DNA of 64,000 nucleotides from Peptococcaceae bacterium (lineage in GTDB: Bacteria; Bacillota; Peptococcia; Peptococcales; Peptococcaceae). The stretch covers positions 1 to 64,000 of the forward strand of contig JAHZHI010000048.1 in assembly GCA_019420345.1 (NCBI GenBank), in the 5' to 3' direction. Shown piece after piece: positions 59,032-64,000 of this stretch. Made by a program: the position numbers and the translations under genes. Numbering within the stretch: the stretch's first letter is position 1; every line of letters starts with the position of its first letter. The notes under the pieces were generated by a model. The model was not told the DNA's origin. It ran no database searches and saw only the letters and a program-made list of their open reading frames with translations.

Positions 59032-59076
59032 TAGTGGCTGTATTCCCATTATAGCATACAGCCACTATAGCGTCGA
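59032..59076 (-). promoter_or_regulatory. LysR promoter within an inverted repeat
   Basis: Extended -10 TGCTATAAT (hexamer 59048-59053), -35-like TCGACG at 17 bp. The -10 is enclosed by the perfect inverted repeat TAGTGGCTGTA / TACAGCCACTA (59032-59067), a probable regulator-binding site or hairpin. Confidence 0.6.
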
Positions 59077-59095
59077 GATTGCAGTATTCTTTTTC

Positions 59096-60685
59096 TCAAT
59101 CATCGTCGGGATCGATTTGCTGCAAAACAATTTCTTTCACAGCAATTTGATTACCAAAATCTTTACGCATAGTTTTCAAGAGTGACGCCATCAAAATCAA
59201 TACGATAAACAGAATAGGTACACTGGTCAAAATTGCCGACAGCTGAATGGTATTGCCGCCACCGACGATTAACAAAGCAATCGCAATGACCATCAAAATA
59301 AAAGACCACAACGCTCTTGTCCATTTTGGCGGTTCTTCGCCATCACGAATGGCTTTGCATCCCATCATAGCCATTGTATAAGCAGCTGCATTTAAGGTCG
59401 CCGCGGTGAAAACAAACATGACCAAGAAGAAAATCGGAATAAAAACGATTTGCAGCGGAATTTGATCGAGTAAGAAAATCACTACATTTTGCCCGCCAAT
59501 CGTTTCCAGCATACCTTGTAAGTCCTGCCCTTGATTCATCATTTTATCGAGAGCAAATCCGCCAAAAATACCATAAAACAGTGATGTACCGAACGCCCCT
59601 ACAAAAGTAACCGCCATCGCAATTTGACGCACGGTTCTGCCTTTTGAAATACGAGCAATAAATAAGCCCATAAATACACAATAGGTTGCCCACCAAGACC
59701 AATAGAAACAAGTATAGCTTTGCGGAAAACCGGATTGCCCGATAGGATCTGTGTAAAAACTCATACGAATAAAGTTTTGAAACAATACCCCAATGCTGTC
59801 ACAATAATTCGACACAATGAAGCCGGTCGGCCCTACCACCAATACAAAAACCAATAGTGCAAAACAAGCATAAGTATTGAGGTCTGCAACCTTTGATATA
59901 CCCGAGTACAGCCCCTTGTATGCACTGTAACCGAAAATCAGACAGAAAATCACCGTCACAGCCACCTGCAACGTTAAATTATCTTCAAGACCTGTCATAC
60001 GAGCAGTCAATGCAGACAGCAGCGGCACGACAACCCCCATCGTCGTTGCAGTAGCCCCTACCAAACCGACAATAACAAAGATATCAATAAGCTTACCAAC
60101 CATACCATCCGCATTTTTCCCCAAAACACTTTTGCAAGTATAGCTCGGAAACAAATACGGTTTTTTTCTAACATGGAAATAATACCCAAAAATAATCCCT
60201 GTCAAGGCAAATATAGACCATGCAATCGGTCCCCAGTTAAACATCCCATACGCCAGTGCATATTGTGCAGCCTCAGCCGTGCCGGGCTCTGTAAAAAACG
60301 GCGGTGCACTGACAATTTGAATCGGCTCAATAAAAGAAAAATACACCATCCCGGCGCCTGCCGCTGCCGCAAAAATCATCCCCAGCCATGTAAAAGTAGA
60401 AAATTCCGGTTTATCTTCTGTACGTCCCAGCTTGATATTACCATAGCGCCCAAAACCCAGCCACATGACAAACAAAAAAACCAGGACAAATATAAATTCC
60501 CATAGCCACAAGCCACTTGTTAAACCATCATACAACCCACTAATAATCGACTGAGCCTGCTCCTGCCAAACCATCATCGGCACATACAATAAGACGCTCA
60601 GTATGATACTGCCCCAAAGCACCGTCGAATTTACCTCAACCTTATCCATAAGCGCAGGTGCTTGTTCTTTTCTCTCTTTTTGCAT
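59096..60685 (-). CDS. BCCT family betaine/carnitine/choline-type transporter
   Basis: A 529-residue membrane protein with 12 predicted segments. The BCCT signature is present around CFYWSWWATYCVFMGLFIAR (about residue 335) and GAGMVYFSFIEPI (about 125). It imports or exchanges quaternary ammonium or related compounds. The start at 60685 is nine bases from AGGAGG; an ATG three codons earlier abuts it. The pair with an amidohydrolase suggests uptake and hydrolysis of one substrate (inference). Confidence 0.9.
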   Translation of the reverse strand: MQKERKEQAPALMDKVEVNSTVLWGSIILSVLLYVPMMVWQEQAQSIISGLYDGLTSGLWLWEFIFVLVFLFVMWLGFGRYGNIKLGRTEDKPEFSTFTWLGMIFAAAAGAGMVYFSFIEPIQIVSAPPFFTEPGTAEAAQYALAYGMFNWGPIAWSIFALTGIIFGYYFHVRKKPYLFPSYTCKSVLGKNADGMVGKLIDIFVIVGLVGATATTMGVVVPLLSALTARMTGLEDNLTLQVAVTVIFCLIFGYSAYKGLYSGISKVADLNTYACFALLVFVLVVGPTGFIVSNYCDSIGVLFQNFIRMSFYTDPIGQSGFPQSYTCFYWSWWATYCVFMGLFIARISKGRTVRQIAMAVTFVGAFGTSLFYGIFGGFALDKMMNQGQDLQGMLETIGGQNVVIFLLDQIPLQIVFIPIFFLVMFVFTAATLNAAAYTMAMMGCKAIRDGEEPPKWTRALWSFILMVIAIALLIVGGGNTIQLSAILTSVPILFIVLILMASLLKTMRKDFGNQIAVKEIVLQQIDPDDD

Positions 60686-60744
60686 GGTGTTCATCCTCCT
60701 TACAGGAAAATATCGTTTATCCCTATGATTTCTTATAAACAAAG

Positions 60745-60780
60745 ATGTTACTCTTTTGTTTCTTTATAAAAGAGTAGCAT
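60745..60780 (-). terminator. Hairpin between the amidohydrolase and BCCT genes
   Basis: Thirteen-base arms ATGTTACTCTTTT/AAAAGAGTAGCAT with one mismatch. On the minus strand it is followed by CTTTGTTTAT, a weak T-tract. It may attenuate transcription into the BCCT gene. Confidence 0.45.
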
Positions 60781-60808
60781 TCATCACGCTTCAATCATCG
60801 TTCCGTTA

Positions 60809-62443
60809 TTACTTTGTAAAGACGCGTTCCCCGTCAATCCAAGTTTCATCAATAGTAATATCTCTAAATGCCTCTTCTCCCACAGTATATGGGTCTTGAC
60901 TCAGTACAACCATATCAGCCAGTTTACCGACTTCAATAGAGCCGATAGTTTCTTCACGATGCAGCGCCTGTGCAGCAGTAATCGTATAAGCCTTCACCGC
61001 ATCATCCACAGAAATACGGTGCTCAGGACCAAAAATATTGCCTGCGGCCGTTCTTCTGGTAATAGCCATGTACATCCCAATGATTGGACTCAACTTCGAC
61101 ACCGGTGCATCGGAGCTGATAAGAATAGGGACGCCGTATTTCTTATGCCATCCAAACGGAATAAAGTCTGTACCACCGACATTCTTATAGATTTTTACCA
61201 AACCTTCTCCGTGGTCATAGAAGTTTTGAGGTTGTGGGTTTGGCCATACATCCAACTCAGCCATTTTCTTAACTTGTGCTTCGGTTGGATAGCTACTGTG
61301 TTCCAAGCGATGGTGAAGCTTTTTGCCCGGATAGAGACGTTCTGCCTCTTCCAACGCTTCCAATATAATATCATGGGCAGCATCACCCTGGGTATGAATC
61401 GCCATTTGCAATCCAAAACTGTGCGCCTTTACAACAAGATCCTTCATTTCCTGCAATTCATGATAAAGATGACCTCGTCCGGTATCTACCGTATCAGAAT
61501 ATGGCTCGCTGGAATATGCGGTACCACTTACAATCGCACCATCCTGATACAATTTCAAAGCCCCCAAGGACAGCTTATTATCACCCAATTTGGAAGATAA
61601 GCCTAACGTCATCATTTCATCCAAATAGTTGGACATATAAGAAGCCACCACGCGCATTGTCAGCTTGCCTTCGTCTCTTGCCTGCATATAAGTTTCCATT
61701 TCTTGACGGGTTACCTGAATATCGTTGATAGTGGTAAACCCATTTTCCAAAAGACTGTGCTGTGCCACACGCAAGAGCTCTTGACATTCCTCCAAGGTAT
61801 ATGGGAAGTGAATGTTTGGCCCGTGGTTTGCAAGCTTAATACCGTTTACGCCGGTAAGGTAGTCATTGGCACTGTCGTAAAAAGAGCCATCCGGATTGCC
61901 ATCCTCATCACGGCCGATTGCCCCACCAAATGGATTTGGCGTATCCTTGGTAACATCCACTTGATTTAAGAAATACGTATTGACAACATTGCAGTGACCG
62001 CTGCATTCCCAAATTTGCACCGGACGATCGCTTGCCACTTCATCCAACTCTTTCGCGGTAGGTTGACGCCCTTCAGCCAAACTGCGGTGGTCATAACCAA
62101 AACCTCTAACCGGTACATCCGGTGGCAATTTTGCAGCTGCCTCTTTCATCACTGCAATCAATTCAGGGATACTATGTACTTTATCGATACCAATATCTGC
62201 CCAAAGTAAGCCCATCCCCATCATCAACGGATGTACGTGTAATTCAATAAAGCCCGGAAGCATACATTTTCCTTGAAGATCCACAACTTCTGTATTCCCC
62301 GGAGCTGCTGCCTTACATGCTTCCAAACTACCCACTTCGACAAATACACCATTTCTAACCGCAACAGCTTCTACGGTTTCATTTTTATCATCCATGGTGC
62401 GAATGGTACCATTAGTAAAAATTTTGAAGTTATCTTGTAACAT
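60809..62443 (-). CDS. Metal-dependent amidohydrolase (YtcJ-like)
   Basis: A 544-residue cytosolic protein of the amidohydrolase superfamily. After an N-terminal beta sandwich, metal ligands appear as HVH (residues 69-71, in PGFIELHVHP), later His residues in MAIHTQGDAAHD (about 345) and HHRLEHSSYP, and the catalytic Asp in ILISSDAPVSKL (about 450). This is the YtcJ/AepA-like branch acting on N-acyl or related amides; substrate unknown. It is first in the run amidohydrolase-BCCT-LysR. Confidence 0.85.
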   Translation of the reverse strand: MLQDNFKIFTNGTIRTMDDKNETVEAVAVRNGVFVEVGSLEACKAAAPGNTEVVDLQGKCMLPGFIELHVHPLMMGMGLLWADIGIDKVHSIPELIAVMKEAAAKLPPDVPVRGFGYDHRSLAEGRQPTAKELDEVASDRPVQIWECSGHCNVVNTYFLNQVDVTKDTPNPFGGAIGRDEDGNPDGSFYDSANDYLTGVNGIKLANHGPNIHFPYTLEECQELLRVAQHSLLENGFTTINDIQVTRQEMETYMQARDEGKLTMRVVASYMSNYLDEMMTLGLSSKLGDNKLSLGALKLYQDGAIVSGTAYSSEPYSDTVDTGRGHLYHELQEMKDLVVKAHSFGLQMAIHTQGDAAHDIILEALEEAERLYPGKKLHHRLEHSSYPTEAQVKKMAELDVWPNPQPQNFYDHGEGLVKIYKNVGGTDFIPFGWHKKYGVPILISSDAPVSKLSPIIGMYMAITRRTAAGNIFGPEHRISVDDAVKAYTITAAQALHREETIGSIEVGKLADMVVLSQDPYTVGEEAFRDITIDETWIDGERVFTK

Positions 62444-62579
62444 TGGTATTACCCCCTGTGCATTAATCAGAACTTTCTTATTTTTCTTTTTTTCTTTTCG
62501 CCGGCTATAATTATATTTTACATAAGTGTTATTTATTTTGAATCCCCAATATCCTCTAACCCCTATTCCCTATACCCCC

Positions 62580-63011
62580 TATCGAACTATCTGATAAAAA
62601 GTAAAAAAAACTCAGACCGCATTGATCTGAGCTTTCAAATAACCCTGAGTAGATGGCTCGATAGATGGTACTAAAACTGATTTGAAAGGCGGCCTTTTCC
62701 AATTTCAGTCGATCGGAAATTTGTTGCGGTGACCATTGCTGATGGAGAAAGGAAAACGAACAAAAGAAAACGACTCAGGGTTATTCAGAAGTTTATAGTT
62801 GATGACAAAGTTTACGACGTTTGCAATAAGTTTCTTGTGCTTTACGGGGTGAATATTCGCAGTTAAAAGAATTCTTCTTTGAATTCACGAGAAATAGTTG
62901 CTTTGAAACGTCCTAATTCAGCAGCAATAGCAGACAAAGATTTTCCTTTTGAAAAAAAGACAGTATCTTTTCTCGCTCTGATATAGTAAGATGATGATAG
63001 AGACTCATAGA
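62580..63011 (-). pseudogene. Decayed IS30-family transposase
   Basis: On the minus strand, MSLYHHLTISEREKILSFF begins at 63011, followed after a frameshift by GKSLSAIAAELGRFKATISR, the IS30 N-terminal helix-turn-helix. Then SPRKAQETYCKRRK, a deletion, and WSPQQISDRLKLEKAAFQIS with FSTIYRAIYSGLF. The DDE catalytic half is missing. Several stops and shifts break it. The outer element end lies at about 63050-63105. Confidence 0.8.
62601..62632 (-). terminator. Terminator at the distal end of the IS30 remnant
   Basis: Stem CTCAGA/TCTGAG (extended by a weaker inner pair) followed by T8 on the minus strand. Confidence 0.6.
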
Positions 63012-63048
63012 AACCCTCCTGGTTCATTGGATTTTGCTCAATCCCATT

Positions 63049-63105
63049 TTACCAGAAGTTTCTATGGAGCTTTTATTTTTCGTTGCACTTAGATTGTAAA
63101 TTCAC
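63049..63105 (-). mobile_element. IS30-like element end
   Basis: ACCAGAAG, then GTTGCACTTAGATTG and TAAATTC, as at window positions 1-50. It lies just upstream of the transposase remnant, so it marks the 5' end of the element. Between 63105 and 63190 I see nothing further. Confidence 0.6.
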
Positions 63106-63191
63106 AACATAAGAAAAAACACTCTATACTGTCTCAAATTAAACAGACAATTATAAAAAGTTCCAAGTAAGAAAATATTTAATTTTAGAAA

Positions 63192-63299
63192 GAGTGGCGT
63201 CGCGTAAGCGGCGCCACTCCCATCTTATCGAAAAAGGCCACCTTACGTTGACCTTTTTCGACAGTCTGCACCGCCGCCGATCAGCGGCGGTTTTCTTTT
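63192..63299. repeat. Cluster of three hairpins after the amidase-stalk gene
   Basis: GAGTGGCG/CGCCACTC (63192-63219); the AAAAAGG hairpin repeat copy 2 (63229-63262), terminator-like on the minus strand for the gene at 63306; and CCGCCGC/GCGGCGG followed by TTTTCTTTT on the plus strand (63271-63299). Confidence 0.7.
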
Positions 63300-63305
63300 G
63301 CCCGC

Positions 63306-64000
63306 TCACTTCTCCACGACGGCGATGCCGTTTTCCCAGCGGACGGTGTGGCCTAGGGCGGTGGCGAGGTCGCGGAGGCTGGTGTAGATGGTGCCGTTTT
63401 CGTTTCGGCCGCGGAGGGTGAGGGGCTGGCCGTCGCAGAGGATGGTGATGGTTGGGGCGTCGTCGTTCGTGACTGCGGCACTCTCTGCGCCCTCGCTGTT
63501 CACACCTGCGGTGCTTCCTGCACCTCCGCTTGCGCCACCATTGCCGCCCGTGCCGCCGCTGTTCGCACCTGCGGTGCTCTCTGCGCCATCGTTCCGCGTG
63601 CCTGCATCGCCCGCACCTGCGGTGCTTCCTCCGCCATCGTTCTGCGCGCCTGCATCGCTTGCGCCCCCGCTGTTCGCACCTGCGGTGCTCCCTGCTCCCG
63701 CACTTGCGCCACCTCCGCTTTCCAACGCGGCAATATATTCATCGACTTGCGCAAGGAAGGTTTGCCAGTGGGTTTTGGTGCGGTGGGGGCAGGCGGTGCT
63801 GCTGTACCAGTTGTGTTGGTGGAGCTTGGCGCTGGTCCAGCCGTATTGGCGGCAGACGTGGGCGATGTAGAGGGCGGCGTTGGCTTCAGCCTGGTCGAAG
63901 CGGGTGGTGGCAGTGTCCATGCTGCGGGCGATTTCCAGGCCAATGAGGTGGCGGTTGGCGTAGCCTGCGGCGCCGTCGCCGGCGTGCCAGGCGTTGCGCG
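63306..64000 (-). CDS. N-acetylmuramoyl-L-alanine amidase with low-complexity linker and stalk domain (partial, runs off the window)
   Basis: The minus-strand frame is open to the window edge. Its visible start NAWHAGDGAAGYANRHLIGL and the later LHQHNWYSSTACPH are amidase_2 motifs (zinc His, Asn-Arg, and Cys-Pro-His). A linker of about 75 residues follows, made of GAGSTAGANSGG-like repeats, then a stalk-domain end ITILCDGQPLTLRGRNENGT and LATALGHTVRWENGIAVVEK. It is a cell-wall hydrolase, possibly an autolysin or prophage lysin. The linker's DNA repeats may vary in number. The start lies outside the window. Confidence 0.85.
   Translation of the reverse strand, partial: RNAWHAGDGAAGYANRHLIGLEIARSMDTATTRFDQAEANAALYIAHVCRQYGWTSAKLHQHNWYSSTACPHRTKTHWQTFLAQVDEYIAALESGGGASAGAGSTAGANSGGASDAGAQNDGGGSTAGAGDAGTRNDGAESTAGANSGGTGGNGGASGGAGSTAGVNSEGAESAAVTNDDAPTITILCDGQPLTLRGRNENGTIYTSLRDLATALGHTVRWENGIAVVEK

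Noticed and set aside
63480..63720. Possible CRISPR-like array (repeated CTGTTCGCACCTGCGGTGCT)
   Set aside because: Repeats are irregular, in frame, and encode the Gly/Ala/Ser linker of the amidase; there are no unique spacers.
1..64000. tRNA, rRNA genes or a CRISPR array
   Set aside because: Looked for on both strands by eye; no cloverleaf with a CCA-type 3' end, no rRNA segment and no regular repeat-spacer array was seen. A tRNAscan or CRISPR finder run would settle it.

Overview
The window looks like a chromosomal segment of a low-to-mid GC Gram-positive anaerobe of the Bacillota, probably Clostridia or a near relative. The evidence is two T-box leaders (ileS, leuA), SepF/YlmH/YggT/ZapA division genes, ScpA/ScpB, RqcH, a GCS2 glutamate-cysteine ligase, paired DUF6179/DUF6323 genes, and several secreted proteins carrying the copper-amine-oxidase-N-terminal-like 'stalk' domain. 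I cannot name the species. Nearly all genes lie on the minus strand.

Layout. 1-27.9 kb is mostly housekeeping: sstT; a division operon (HlyD-like, yggS, sepF, yggT, ylmH) followed by T-box-controlled ileS; an efflux pump with an AraC-GNAT regulator; an iron alcohol dehydrogenase; the T-box-controlled leuACDB operon; scpA-scpB-glmS; der-plsY-gpsA-ABC; gshA-like; zapA; and the only plus-strand housekeeping block, rqcH-rlmH-DsbA-like. 28-58 kb is a dense defence and plasticity island. It holds an orphan hicB with a hicA stump, McrBC directly behind a type I restriction-modification operon (with an extra membrane protein gene inside), an FRG-domain gene, an Abi_2 (AbiD/AbiF-type) HEPN protein, a nuclease-helicase, two copies of a stalk-protein plus AbiE toxin-antitoxin cassette, an ABC-F ribosome-protection gene with an attenuator leader, a DUF3644 HEPN protein with a partner gene, and a TetR-DUF6323-DUF6179 module. 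58-62.5 kb carries a LysR regulator, a BCCT transporter and an amidohydrolase. The right edge holds a decayed IS30-type transposase and the start of an amidase-stalk protein. An IS30-type end also abuts the left edge.

Most notable signals. (1) Two HEPN RNase-like genes (42.5 and 50.9 kb) each have, just past their stop codon, a strong promoter followed by a short structured, terminator-ended, non-coding stretch. These are candidate RNA antitoxins or partners. The Abi_2 case fits the reported AbiF-ncRNA pairs; the DUF3644 case is, as far as I know, undescribed. (2) A 2.5 kb cassette (secreted stalk protein + AbiEi/AbiEii) is duplicated 9,348 bp apart. Its core appears identical, yet the promoter/operator ends have diverged. 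In both copies abiEii is split at an in-phase A7 slippery run. (3) Hairpins of one sequence family and stumps of one stalk-domain 3' end are scattered across the island, which suggests recombination at shared short sequences.
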